In this document: piece by piece, positions 40,949 to 49,021 of the stretch
How positions within the stretch are numbered: position 1 is the stretch's first letter
How the letters are laid out: each line of letters opens with the position of its first letter
Assembly: GCA_009995455.1 (NCBI GenBank)
Contig: JAACPJ010000002.1
Coordinates: forward strand, 248,001 to 312,000
Direction of reading: 5' to 3'
From: a bacterium
GTDB lineage: Bacteria; Patescibacteriota; Gracilibacteria; UBA4473
DNA: 64,000 nt
Notes under the pieces: generated by a model
Told to the model about the DNA's origin: nothing
Databases searched by the model: none
Seen by the model: only the letters and a program-made list of their open reading frames with translations
Program-made: the position numbers and the translations under genes

Positions 40949-41326
40949 ATGAATTTACTTCGTCCTGCCATTTTACAGCTTCTACTCTTTGGGTTTTTCT
41001 CAATTTGGAGCACCGAAGTCTTCGCTCAAGGCATTTCTGTGCTGCCTCCAGATGGGACTATTTCTGGAATGAGTATTACAGAAGGCCGAGTTCACATGGT
41101 GCATTTACCGGCTTTAGTTTTATACTGGATTCAAGTTTTACTAAGTGTGGCGGGTGGCTTTGCCGTTGTAATGATTATGGTGGGCGGCGTTCAATACATG
41201 ATTGGAAGTGTGAGTAACGACAAAGAACAAGGAAAGAAAACCATCACTTACGCTTTAGGCGGTTTAGTACTGGCTTATTTTGCTTGGTGGATTGTCGAAC
41301 TGATTCAAGTCTGGATTACGAGCTAG
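40949..41326 (+). CDS. TrbC/VirB2-like small membrane protein
   Basis: 125 aa. Signal peptide-like N terminus (LQLLLFGFFSIWSTEVFAQ), an extracellular-type segment, then two membrane helices, WIQVLLSVAGGFAVVMIMVGGVQYMIG and ITYALGGLVLAYFAWWIVELIQ, separated by a short charged loop SNDKEQGKKT. This two-helix hairpin is the pattern of VirB2/TrbC pilins, often seen as orphan genes in Patescibacteria. No other conjugation genes are present, so the role is unclear. It overlaps the end of the convergent TPR gene by 4 bp. Confidence 0.6.
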   Translation: MNLLRPAILQLLLFGFFSIWSTEVFAQGISVLPPDGTISGMSITEGRVHMVHLPALVLYWIQVLLSVAGGFAVVMIMVGGVQYMIGSVSNDKEQGKKTITYALGGLVLAYFAWWIVELIQVWITS

Positions 41327-42600
41327 AACTTTAAGTAATCTTCAAGATTTACAAATCCCGGGAAGAGCGCTTCTAAGTCTTGCTGTAGATTTTCAGCCGC
41401 TTGGTTCTTTTCAGTGGCTTTAAAAACCGCTAAGGCATGCGTCCAGATTAAAGGATCTTCGATCCCCGTTTCTAGAGCTTTAACCGTATAAAATTCAGCT
41501 AACTCTAAATTTCCCTTAAGCAAAAATGCTTGGGCCACGGTGTCAGCTATAAATGCCGTTGAACGACCTTCATAAAGATTTTTAAGCGTTACCTCTGCTT
41601 GTATATTTTTATCTTCATTAAGATCTGGGAATAAATTCGCGAAATACAATTTCTCAATTGGGTCATTACTAAACTGCAACAGTAATTGCGCCTGGGCAAT
41701 TTTAACCTGCGCTGAATCTATTTTTTGCTGAGCGTTTAAAGCGGCCGCTAACACGTAAGCATTGAGGGTGGTTGGTTTGAGAGTGTAAGCCTTTTTGGCG
41801 ATAGTTTCAGCGTTGGTAAAATCTGATTTCCCCAAAGCATCAATTGCTTCATAGGCAAAAGCGAGGGCAAAACTGGGATCAATATTCTGCGCTTCTTTAA
41901 AATAATCTAAACCAACGCTCGGATTGAGAGGATACCACAATCGGCCGGTTTCGGTTAAAGCCCAGGCTCTGTTTTCGTCAAACAAACCACTAAAGTCTAA
42001 GCTTTGCTCCATGGCTTCAATAGCGCCAACCCTATCACCGTTTAATTCTCGCCAATAGGCAATACGCGTTAAGGCCGCAAAATCTGGTTTAATATTTGAA
42101 AGTTTTTGCAAAGTCTCTGCCGCAGCATCATTTTTTCCTTGCTCAATTTGAGCGTCCGCTAAGGTCGCTAAAAAAAGCTGATTATCTGGATTTATAACTA
42201 ACTCTTTCTGACTTAAATTTTCAGCTTGAACAAAATTATGGTTCAATATAGAGAGTTCCGCCAAAATGTAATTTCTTTCACTTTCCGGTAAATCTTGGGC
42301 CGAGGATTCGGCGGCTTTTAAAAAACTATCATCCGGTGTTTCTCGAGCGGCTTGCAGCAATAAAATTGCTAAATCTAAGTTTAATCCTTGAATTTCCTCT
42401 GCTGTTTCGGCTTGAGAAATCTTATTTTGAGTTTCTTGGATTTGCGCTCTGGTATCTTCATTTAAGTCTTGGTAATTCAAACTTACAACCGCTTGATTCA
42501 TGGCTTGCTCAGGAGCGCTTCTGTAAAACAAGTAAACTCCGCTGCCGACAAACAATAAAGCCATTAAAGCGATGGAAATAATTCTGAGATTAGAGTTCAT
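41323..42600 (-). CDS. Membrane-anchored TPR protein
   Basis: 425 aa. One N-terminal membrane helix (IISIALMALLFVGSGVYLFY), then a helical repeat region covering most of the protein. TPR-like units include NQLFLATLADAQIEQGKNDAAAETLQKLSNIKPDF, RIAYWRELNGDRVGAIEAMEQSL and FAYEAIDALGKSDFTNAETIAKKAYTLKP. TPR proteins serve as assembly scaffolds; no partner is evident. Confidence 0.8.
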   Translation of the reverse strand: MNSNLRIISIALMALLFVGSGVYLFYRSAPEQAMNQAVVSLNYQDLNEDTRAQIQETQNKISQAETAEEIQGLNLDLAILLLQAARETPDDSFLKAAESSAQDLPESERNYILAELSILNHNFVQAENLSQKELVINPDNQLFLATLADAQIEQGKNDAAAETLQKLSNIKPDFAALTRIAYWRELNGDRVGAIEAMEQSLDFSGLFDENRAWALTETGRLWYPLNPSVGLDYFKEAQNIDPSFALAFAYEAIDALGKSDFTNAETIAKKAYTLKPTTLNAYVLAAALNAQQKIDSAQVKIAQAQLLLQFSNDPIEKLYFANLFPDLNEDKNIQAEVTLKNLYEGRSTAFIADTVAQAFLLKGNLELAEFYTVKALETGIEDPLIWTHALAVFKATEKNQAAENLQQDLEALFPGFVNLEDYLKF

Positions 42601-42635
42601 AATTCAAATTTTAGAGAAACGTTCGTTTTGGATTT

Positions 42636-42668
42636 AAAAGCGCCCCTGTTAAATGTGTAACAGGAGCG
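42636..42668 (-). terminator. Terminator of the DUF4331 gene
   Basis: A stem of ten pairs with one mismatch (42641-42651 with 42658-42668) and, on the minus strand, a short U tract from the A run at 42636-42639. It lies about 30 bp past the stop codon. Confidence 0.75.
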
Positions 42669-42698
42669 ATTAAGGCTAACTTAACTAAAACATTTAAA

Positions 42699-44285
42699 TT
42701 ACTGAGTCATAGTATTTGGCATGGCTAGGTAAGGGAATGAAGATTTGAAAGCTTTATCATTCGTGTTTACCCCATCACCAAGTTCGGCTGGAACATCGTA
42801 TCCGTCAACGAGTTTACCGGCTACCGCTTGAATGGCGATATCAGTTACATCATCGGCTAAACGACGGCCATTCGGGAACCCAGCCACATCTCCGCCGAAT
42901 ACTCCTAGACGGTTTTCAGTGGTAGCGACCGGAATAGAGGTGTTAAGTCTTAACATTTCTGCTGGTTGAACATCCGCAGGCATATTTAGGTCTGGCACTC
43001 CGGTAAGGAAAACGGTTACTAAATCGTCTCGGTTATCGGTTGGAACCTCTAGACCAAGTACCGCTTTTAGAAGACCGGCTAGAATTGGTTTTCGAACTAC
43101 ATCAACGTAGACTTGAGTTTCTGCATCTTTCATAGGATGAGAAGAATTGAAGTAATCTTTGTATTGTAAAGGAACGACAACTTCATTTACTAAAGGCATT
43201 CCTAAACGTGAGATTTGTTTCCACCCCCCCATTTTAGTCATGGTGTTAGTATTGTTGCTAGCGTTATTGTTAGCGGCTTCTGCTCGAGGCATTGCCGAGA
43301 TTCTTGCGTTTACCGCTTTCCCGTCGTAACGACTACTCGGAATACCATATTCAAAACGTCGTCCGTTTGAATTTTGTAGTTGAGAGTAGATGTAACGTCG
43401 ATCGTTTTGAACAAAACCTTTTTGTCGTTCAATCAACGTCGTATTAATAAATTTGTTAGAAGAATTAGCACTATTCATATTGCTAACAGTCGTAGACGAT
43501 GTCACAACCGTTTTAACATCTGGTGAATAACGGTAAGTCGCTCCCCACACCCCGATAATTGGAGTGTCCGCATTTCTAGTAACATTTGAAATTGGAACTT
43601 CCATGACAATTGATTGAACGTTTTTACCTTCTAAAGAATCAACACCTGCGCCTAAATTTAGAAGATCAAATACGTTTAGATCAACGAAAAATGAATCGTC
43701 TCGAGCGCCTGCGAAGAACTTACGTTGATTGGTTTCAATCACGGCCTGCATGGCTAGAGATTCGTAATCAGGCTGACTTTTCTCTCCAATAACTGGTGGA
43801 GCCGTCACTCCAGAAGCGATTACGTTTCTTTCATTCATAGCGCCTTCAAGGTCTTTTATTTGCCCCATTATTTTGTAGGCTTTGTAAGATTGAACCACGT
43901 TTAAATCAGAAGCACTAGTCATAGGTGAAGTTACCGCTAAGAAGGTGCTTGGATCTTTAACCGTCGTTGAAAATCGAAAAGCGTAGGTGATATCTTCTTT
44001 GGCATCACCATTTTGATCGACGTGAAAAGCGTAAATCACATCGTCAGAAAAACGGTAGTAATTTGGACCCGCTCCTGGACCGATTAGTGGGTAGTAGTTA
44101 CCCGCAATAACTAAATTGTCTGGATTTGTTGGGCTTCGAAAAGCATACAAATCAGTTTGATCAGCCGCCGGATCTTGGCTAATTTTAGGTGCTTCTCGAT
44201 GTGATGAAGCGTGTACCATAGAGGTACCACCAATCACAATGGCCGCCATGGCAATCTTGAGGGAATTAGAGTAAATATTTTTCAT
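42699..44285 (-). CDS. Secreted DUF4331 protein
   Basis: 528 aa. Signal peptide with cleavage after MVHA. The mature start SSHREAPKISQDPAADQTDLYAFRSPTNPDNLVIAGNYYPL is the DUF4331 signature, and GPNYYRFSDDVIYAFHVDQNGDAKEDITYAFRF follows. The C-terminal part has TVFLTGVPDLNMPADVQPAEMLRLN and NGRRLADDVTDIAIQAVAGKL. The family is widespread in secreted proteins but its function is not known. It stands alone with its own terminator. Confidence 0.92.
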   Translation of the reverse strand: MKNIYSNSLKIAMAAIVIGGTSMVHASSHREAPKISQDPAADQTDLYAFRSPTNPDNLVIAGNYYPLIGPGAGPNYYRFSDDVIYAFHVDQNGDAKEDITYAFRFSTTVKDPSTFLAVTSPMTSASDLNVVQSYKAYKIMGQIKDLEGAMNERNVIASGVTAPPVIGEKSQPDYESLAMQAVIETNQRKFFAGARDDSFFVDLNVFDLLNLGAGVDSLEGKNVQSIVMEVPISNVTRNADTPIIGVWGATYRYSPDVKTVVTSSTTVSNMNSANSSNKFINTTLIERQKGFVQNDRRYIYSQLQNSNGRRFEYGIPSSRYDGKAVNARISAMPRAEAANNNASNNTNTMTKMGGWKQISRLGMPLVNEVVVPLQYKDYFNSSHPMKDAETQVYVDVVRKPILAGLLKAVLGLEVPTDNRDDLVTVFLTGVPDLNMPADVQPAEMLRLNTSIPVATTENRLGVFGGDVAGFPNGRRLADDVTDIAIQAVAGKLVDGYDVPAELGDGVNTNDKAFKSSFPYLAMPNTMTQ

Positions 44286-44456
44286 TTTCTTTATTGGGTT
44301 AAAAATTAATGACAGTCAAGACTCTACAGGAATAAGCCCACCTGTAAATACTTTTTTAATTATATGTATATGAAAAGTAGTTTATATTACATTAAAATAA
44401 CTAAAAAACACTTAAATTTGACAAGGCAATTTTAAAATATAAAGTCGGTTTTAGAA

Positions 44457-44525
44457 ATGAAATATATTAATTTTGCTTCACAACATCATCACAGTGAAAA
44501 ACATTCGCTGCGGTTTTTGATGTAA
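44457..44525 (+). CDS. hisG leader peptide (His-rich)
   Basis: A 22-codon ORF starting MKYINFASQ, followed by three consecutive His codons (CAT, CAT, CAC; 44484-44492) and a fourth His codon at 44502-44504, and ending LRFLM with TAA. It corresponds in logic to the enterobacterial hisL leader, which has seven His codons. It ends 80 bp before hisG and just before a terminator. A TTGACA box lies at 44418-44423, but the best -10 (TATAAA, 44438-44443) is only 14 bp away. Confidence 0.82.
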   Translation: MKYINFASQHHHSEKHSLRFLM

Positions 44526-44582
44526 AGCTAAAAAATATTTCATCACTAGTAAGCCTCAGCGTAAGCCTGAGGCTATTTTTTT
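44507..44582 (+). promoter_or_regulatory. hisG attenuator (antiterminator/terminator switch)
   Basis: Terminator: AGCCTCAG (44552-44559) pairs with CTGAGGCT (44567-44574), followed by A and seven Ts. Antiterminator: GCTGCGGTTT (44507-44516, inside the leader ORF) pairs with AAGCCTCAGC (44551-44560) at nine of ten positions, and TGATG (44518-44522) pairs with CATCA (44541-44545) inside it. The leader stop is at 44523-44525, within the antiterminator. A ribosome stalled at the His triplet leaves the first arm free; one at the stop covers it. Confidence 0.8.
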
Positions 44583-44605
44583 ATATTAATTAAATTTTAA
44601 ACACC

Positions 44606-45535
44606 ATGTTAAGAATCGGAATTTCAAAACAAGACAGAGTTTTTAATGCTTCTAAAGAAGATTTAAACCAAGCCGGTTATGATTTAAGAAACTTTGATAG
44701 AACCGAAGAATTTGAGCTAAGAAATGAAGGCGTTAGATTTATCGCGGTTAAAGACATCGATCAAGTAGCGTTTATGATTGAAGACGGTGAATTGGACGGA
44801 TTATTACTTGGCGCGGATATCGCCCTTGAAGCACAAGCCAGATTAGAAAGCACGCTAGCGGTTAATTCGCAACTAGACTTAGAGCGAGCCAAATGTCGAA
44901 TTTCACCAATTGTTATGCCTGAGACACTTGGAAAAATAGAATATCTACTCTCTAAGTATCCAGGGCTTTCAAAACAATTTTTAGCCGACGAAGGCGTACA
45001 AGATTTTTTAGCACAAAATGGGAAAGATATAAAAATTAGAAAATTTGGATCTGGAGCTGATGTACAAATCAGAAGAAACCGAAATCAAAACCAAATGGCC
45101 ACCGACATTGTAGAAACAGGCAACACCGTAAGACAAAATGGGGGGTTAATTATTGATGAAGATACTGATGCCCAACTTTATGGCGTAAAAGCGCTTCCAT
45201 CTTTAATTGAATCTTCAATTCAACTTTTCAGCGTTGGTGATTTAGATAGCCAAGCCGAAAAAACAATTAGCAACTTAAAACAAAGACTAGAATATGTACT
45301 TAATGGCCGAAAATACACCATGGTAAAATACAATGTTCCTAATAATAAATTGGCTCGTGTGCTGAGCCTTACACCAGAACGTCAAAATCCGACTATCACT
45401 CCCGCAGGGGAAGATATGAATGCCGTTGAAGTCATGATTGAATCGGCGCGGGTCGCCGCATTAATGGTAGAACTCGAGAAAAATGGTGCCAACAGTATTT
45501 TAACCTACAAACCTCAACTTTTAAGTGCCGCTTAA
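44606..45535 (+). CDS. hisG: ATP phosphoribosyltransferase (long form)
   Basis: 309 aa, the long HisG form. It condenses ATP and PRPP, the first step to histidine. Seen: LRIGISKQDRVFNASKEDLNQAGY, the DGLLLGADIALEAQ region, MATDIVETGNTVRQNGG (PRPP loop) and, from about residue 232, the C-terminal regulatory domain YTMVKYNVPNNKLARVLSLTPERQNPTITPAG ... MVELEKNGANSILTY, which binds histidine. So both allosteric and attenuation control are expected. No hisZ is needed for this form. Confidence 0.93.
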   Translation: MLRIGISKQDRVFNASKEDLNQAGYDLRNFDRTEEFELRNEGVRFIAVKDIDQVAFMIEDGELDGLLLGADIALEAQARLESTLAVNSQLDLERAKCRISPIVMPETLGKIEYLLSKYPGLSKQFLADEGVQDFLAQNGKDIKIRKFGSGADVQIRRNRNQNQMATDIVETGNTVRQNGGLIIDEDTDAQLYGVKALPSLIESSIQLFSVGDLDSQAEKTISNLKQRLEYVLNGRKYTMVKYNVPNNKLARVLSLTPERQNPTITPAGEDMNAVEVMIESARVAALMVELEKNGANSILTYKPQLLSAA

Positions 45536-45552
45536 CATGAACCAAATCTACT

Positions 45553-45621
45553 GCACCACGTTCCATCATTGCCGACTTTTTGCTCTTTCACATAACTCTA
45601 GAGCGGAGAGAGGCGTGGTGC
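45553..45621 (+). repeat. Inverted repeat between hisG and hisI
   Basis: GCACCACG (45553-45560) and CGTGGTGC (45614-45621) form a perfect 8-bp inverted repeat around a 53-nt loop that holds a smaller CTCT/AGAG repeat. It marks the boundary between AT-rich and GC-rich DNA, and could be a regulatory stem or an insertion scar. Confidence 0.45.
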
Positions 45622-45660
45622 CCTTCTTCGATTAAAACATATCAAGCAAAGGAGACCGAT

Positions 45661-45984
45661 ATGAAGACCGATCTGAACTATGAAAAAAATGGTGGCTTTG
45701 TCATCGCTATCGCCCAAAACTATCGCACAAGAGAAGTGTTGATGGTGGCACACGCTAATCAAGAAGCCATCGATAAATCAGCCGAGCTAGGCTTGGCGAC
45801 ATTTTGGTCAAAATCGAGAAACAAACTTTGGACTAAAGGCCTGACTTCTGGCGACACCCTCAGGATTGTGGAAACCCGCGCCGATTGTGATCGCGACGCG
45901 GTTCTCTTTCTGGTGGAGCCGCAAGGCTCTGGTGGTGCGTGCCATAAGACCGGCTGGTTCAGCTGTTTTGGCTACAAACTGTAA
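45661..45984 (+). CDS. hisI: Phosphoribosyl-AMP cyclohydrolase
   Basis: 107 aa. It opens the adenine ring of phosphoribosyl-AMP in histidine synthesis. Seen: the zinc/magnesium motif RADCDRDAVLFLVEPQGSGGACHKTGWFSCFGYKL, TFWSKSRNKLWTKGLTSGDTLRIV and the N-terminal GGFVIAIAQNYRTREVLMVAHAN. The start is fixed by a strong Shine-Dalgarno AAAGGAG 6 nt upstream of the ATG at 45661, which is unlike most genes in this window. The HisE domain is absent, so HisE must be encoded elsewhere. Confidence 0.93.
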   Translation: MKTDLNYEKNGGFVIAIAQNYRTREVLMVAHANQEAIDKSAELGLATFWSKSRNKLWTKGLTSGDTLRIVETRADCDRDAVLFLVEPQGSGGACHKTGWFSCFGYKL

Positions 45985-46095
45985 GGTTTGAGAGTCCTCA
46001 AAAAATCGGAGAAAGGAGCGTTTACGCTTCTCTCTCTACTCTAGAGTTTTAAATCGAATCGAAAGGAATTTGGAGAGACTTTTTGAGATGTGATA

Positions 46096-46118
46096 GGGCG
46101 GCCGAAGCTCGGCCGCCC
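46096..46118. repeat. GC-rich hairpin, copy 1
   Basis: GGGCGGCCGA (46096-46105) pairs with TCGGCCGCCC (46109-46118) around AGC. It lies 12 bp past the stop of the lipoprotein at 46130-46555. No T run follows on either strand. A nearly identical hairpin lies at 46727-46749 after the second lipoprotein. Confidence 0.7.
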
Positions 46119-46129
46119 CGTCTGTTTCG

Positions 46130-46555
46130 TTAGGCTCGTTCTGCTTGAGCCCGCTGAACCTGTTCCACAATGCAGCGATCTAGCTGCACCATTTCTGCGC
46201 TGGACTTGCCAGCAACAAATTCTGGGCGGTAGGCGTAAGTGCCGAAGTCCGACAAGACAATGGCATCTGCCACGTCACATTCAGCCGCGGCCTGAGCCAC
46301 GGCAATGTTATCGGTCATGCAGAGATCGACCAAAAGTATGGTGACCTCGTCAGCCGCTTCTGCAAAGTCTTCGGCCAGGTCCCAGGCTTGGGCTCCGACC
46401 GGGTAGACGTTGTTTTGCTGATGACAGCCGCGAGCGGCCGTTTCAACGATGGCGGCGTTCTGGTCTTCCAGAAACGCTACTTGTTCAGGGGTGAGTTGCC
46501 TTTGTCCGCAAGCGGTCAAAGACAACGAAAGAAGTACTACTACGATAAACCTCAT
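46130..46555 (-). CDS. Small lipoprotein, unknown
   Basis: 141 aa. Lipoprotein signal VVVLLSLSLTAC with the lipidated cysteine at residue 16. The mature part is acidic and helical with four further cysteines (RGCHQ, DLCMT, AECDV, DRCIV), which may form two disulfides. A Shine-Dalgarno-like GGAGAGAC lies just upstream of the start codon. GC content is clearly higher than in neighbouring genes. No family recognised, but it shares its signal, Shine-Dalgarno sequence and downstream hairpin with the next lipoprotein. Confidence 0.7.
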   Translation of the reverse strand: MRFIVVVLLSLSLTACGQRQLTPEQVAFLEDQNAAIVETAARGCHQQNNVYPVGAQAWDLAEDFAEAADEVTILLVDLCMTDNIAVAQAAAECDVADAIVLSDFGTYAYRPEFVAGKSSAEMVQLDRCIVEQVQRAQAERA

Positions 46556-46726
46556 TGAGTCTCTCCGTTTTTTGTTGTGCTGAACGCGCTGAATTTTACT
46601 TCAGGCGAGCAGCAACTGTTAAGTTGCTCTTTGAAAGAGCCCCAGCATTTTAACACGCTTTGACTTTTTTGTAAATTATTGAAATTATTTTATTTGAAGT
46701 TTGGAGAGACGAGAAGTTCGTTGGAA

Positions 46727-46749
46727 GGGCGGCCGAAATTCGGCCGCCC
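46727..46749. repeat. GC-rich hairpin, copy 2
   Basis: GGGCGGCCGA (46727-46736) pairs with TCGGCCGCCC (46740-46749) around AAT. It lies about 10 bp past the stop of the lipoprotein at 46760-47059 and has the same stem sequence as the copy at 46096-46118. Confidence 0.7.
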
Positions 46750-46759
46750 CTCAGCTTGG

Positions 46760-47059
46760 TCAAAGACGATCGATAATCCATTCGTCCTTCGTGCGATCCC
46801 AGAAGCACCGTTCAGCGGCGGCGATTGCCGCCTGATTGCGAACACCGTTCACGAAGAACGGGGCGCTGCGCGGGAACCAGTCGTACCGGCCAATAGCGTA
46901 AGCCACCGGCAGTTCCTCTGTGGTGGGTACGCCGCAAGCGATAGCAGCGGCACGCAGGTCCGCCTGATAGGCTTGCAGGGTAGCTGACTGGCCCCCCAGC
47001 TGCGGCGTGCCGCAAGCCGTCAGAGCCAAGAGCAGCGGCAGAATAAGCAAACGTTTCAT
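46760..47059 (-). CDS. Small lipoprotein, unknown
   Basis: 99 aa. Lipoprotein signal LLILPLLLALTAC with the lipidated cysteine at residue 16. The mature part has two further cysteines (AIACGVP, ERCFWD). Preceded by GGAGAGAC at Shine-Dalgarno distance. GC-rich compared with the flanking V-ATPase gene. Its layout copies that of the lipoprotein at 46130-46555, although the protein sequences are only loosely alike. Confidence 0.65.
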   Translation of the reverse strand: MKRLLILPLLLALTACGTPQLGGQSATLQAYQADLRAAAIACGVPTTEELPVAYAIGRYDWFPRSAPFFVNGVRNQAAIAAAERCFWDRTKDEWIIDRL

Positions 47060-47182
47060 GTCGTCTCTCCAGTTGTTGAACCTACCGCACTACGCGAGTA
47101 GGCAAGATAGGTTACGTTGCCCAAAAGAGCTAAACTTAATTTAAAATTATTTTTTATTTTGTCAATTTATAGGGAATATTAA

Positions 47183-47206
47183 AAAAACTCACCGAAGTGA
47201 GTTTTT
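47183..47206 (-). terminator. Terminator of ntpA
   Basis: AAAAACTCAC (47183-47192) pairs with GTGAGTTTTT (47197-47206) around CGAA, with a U tract on the minus strand. It lies about 20 bp past the ntpA stop, showing that ntpB and ntpD do not follow on this transcript. Confidence 0.88.
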
Positions 47207-47227
47207 CTATTTTTTATAAGGTGAGTC

Positions 47228-48991
47228 TTATAGCGCTGAAATTTCTTTCGCGATTTCTTTTCGAACCGCTTCAAAGGCCGCTTCATCATCCGCTGCAATT
47301 TCTTTAATTCGCGCTACTTTTTGAATCACTGGTAGGGATTCCACTTTAGTAAAATCAAATTCTTCTCGATCGACTAATTTCATTCCTTCATTGTAAAGTG
47401 CCACAATGGTTTTAAGCATTTGGTATTGCTTCACTGGAATCGTGTAAGCGTCTTCAGGGTCGAAAGAATCTTGGTATAAGTAATCTTCACGAATAGATTT
47501 AGAAGTCAAAAGCACTAATTTTTCTCGAACCGATAAAGCATCTGGCCCAACAAGTCTTACAATTTCTTGTAGTTTTGCTTCTTCTTGTAGCAAGCTCATC
47601 GCTTGTTCTCGAACGTTCCAGTAATCCTCTGAAACATTATCTTTCATAAATTTTTCAATATTTGGTACGTACAATGAGTACGATTTCAACCAGTTGATCG
47701 CCGGGAAGTGACGTTGGTAAGACAGCGCCGAATCTAGACCCCAGTAAGTTTTAGTGACTCGAAGCGTATTTTGAGAAACCGGCTCAGAAAGATCTCCACC
47801 TGGAGGCGAAACCGCTCCGATAACCGTAAGTGATCCTTTGCGACCTTCTCCTCCTAAACAATCTACCATTCCCGCTCGTTCGTAGAACTCAGCCGTTCGT
47901 GAACCAAGGTAAGCTGGGTATCCTTCCTCACCAGGCATTTCTTCTAAACGACCACTCATTTCACGCATAGCTTCTGCCCAACGAGAAGTTGAATCTGCCA
48001 TAAGAGCCACATGATAACCCATGTCTCGGTAATATTCTGCAATCGTGATTCCGGTGTAAACCGAGGCTTCACGAGCCGCAACCGGCATGTTTGAAGTGTT
48101 GGCGATCATCACCGTTCGTTTCATCAAAGGTTCTCCACTATTTGGATCGGTTAGATGGGGAAATTCATTTAGCACTTCAGTCATCTCATTCCCTCGTTCA
48201 CCACAACCAATATAAATAATTACTTGTGCATCACAGTATTTAGCCACGGTTTGTTGCGTCACTGTTTTCCCAGAACCAAAAGGCCCAGGAATACAAGCCG
48301 CTCCCCCTTTAACCAGTGGGAAGAACATATCGGTTGAACGACATCCTGTTCGAAGCGGTTCGTTAGGAATAAGTTTGTTATTCATTTTACGTGGCACTCG
48401 AATTGGCCAGTAGTGACGCATTGCTACGTCATGAGATTTTCCGTTTTCATCTTCTAAAACAGCCACTGTGTCTGAAACTTTAAAGTGTCCAGACTCAATA
48501 GATTTAACTTTAACTTCGCCTTTAATATCGGCTGGCACCATAATTCGGTGTTGAATTAAAGTTGTTTCTTGAACGGTTCCAAGCGTATCACCAGCTTTAA
48601 CTTTGTCGTTTACAGAGTGAGTCGGAACAAATTCCCATTTTTTAGTTTGGTCTAAACCTTCAGCGTCAATCCCACGCGCTAAAAAGTGTCCTGATTTTTC
48701 TTCAAGTACTGCTAATGGTCGTTGAACTCCATCATAAATTGATTCAAGTAAACCAGGGCCAAGTTCAACTGATAAAGTTTTACCGGTTAATTTAACGGGC
48801 TCTCCTGGTCCTACACCGGCGGTTTCTTCGTAAACCTGAATAAAGGCTGTCGTTCCAACTAAACGGATAACCTCACCTACGAGTGCTTCTTTTCCAACAC
48901 GTACCACTTCGTACATTTTGGCAGATTGCATATTGTCGGCCACAACTAATGGACCTGATACTTTGATGATTACGGGTTCTTTTGAACTCAT
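47228..48991 (-). CDS. ntpA: V-type ATP synthase/ATPase catalytic subunit A
   Basis: 587 aa, full length. Catalytic subunit of the V1 head. Seen: the long N-terminal non-homologous insert typical of subunit A, the P-loop GPFGSGKTVTQQTVAKYCDAQ, IYIGCGERGNEMTEVLNEFPHL, ALMADSTSRWAEAMREMSGRLEEMPGEEGYPAYLGSR and the C-terminal helical domain. It has its own promoter (49022-49059) and terminator and is followed by unrelated GC-rich DNA. Subunits B and D, normally next, are missing here. Confidence 0.96.
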   Translation of the reverse strand: MSSKEPVIIKVSGPLVVADNMQSAKMYEVVRVGKEALVGEVIRLVGTTAFIQVYEETAGVGPGEPVKLTGKTLSVELGPGLLESIYDGVQRPLAVLEEKSGHFLARGIDAEGLDQTKKWEFVPTHSVNDKVKAGDTLGTVQETTLIQHRIMVPADIKGEVKVKSIESGHFKVSDTVAVLEDENGKSHDVAMRHYWPIRVPRKMNNKLIPNEPLRTGCRSTDMFFPLVKGGAACIPGPFGSGKTVTQQTVAKYCDAQVIIYIGCGERGNEMTEVLNEFPHLTDPNSGEPLMKRTVMIANTSNMPVAAREASVYTGITIAEYYRDMGYHVALMADSTSRWAEAMREMSGRLEEMPGEEGYPAYLGSRTAEFYERAGMVDCLGGEGRKGSLTVIGAVSPPGGDLSEPVSQNTLRVTKTYWGLDSALSYQRHFPAINWLKSYSLYVPNIEKFMKDNVSEDYWNVREQAMSLLQEEAKLQEIVRLVGPDALSVREKLVLLTSKSIREDYLYQDSFDPEDAYTIPVKQYQMLKTIVALYNEGMKLVDREEFDFTKVESLPVIQKVARIKEIAADDEAAFEAVRKEIAKEISAL

Positions 48992-49021
48992 TAAAACGGG
49001 GGGATAAATGGCTTAAGAGTA

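Noticed and set aside
40949-41326. A conjugative or type IV secretion locus based on the VirB2-like protein
   Set aside because: No VirB4, VirB6, VirD4, relaxase or other partner is present in the window.
46080-46095. A start-stop minimal ORF (ATGTGA) after GGAGAGAC
   Set aside because: The GGAGAGAC copies on this strand are better explained as part of the repeated cassette ends; no downstream gene on this strand would use it.
46120-47080. Integron attC-like core sites (GTTAGGC, GTTAAGT, GTTGAAC) around the two lipoprotein genes
   Set aside because: GTTRRRY is expected by chance a few times in 1.5 kb on both strands, the paired inverse cores are not at the right distances, and no integrase is present.
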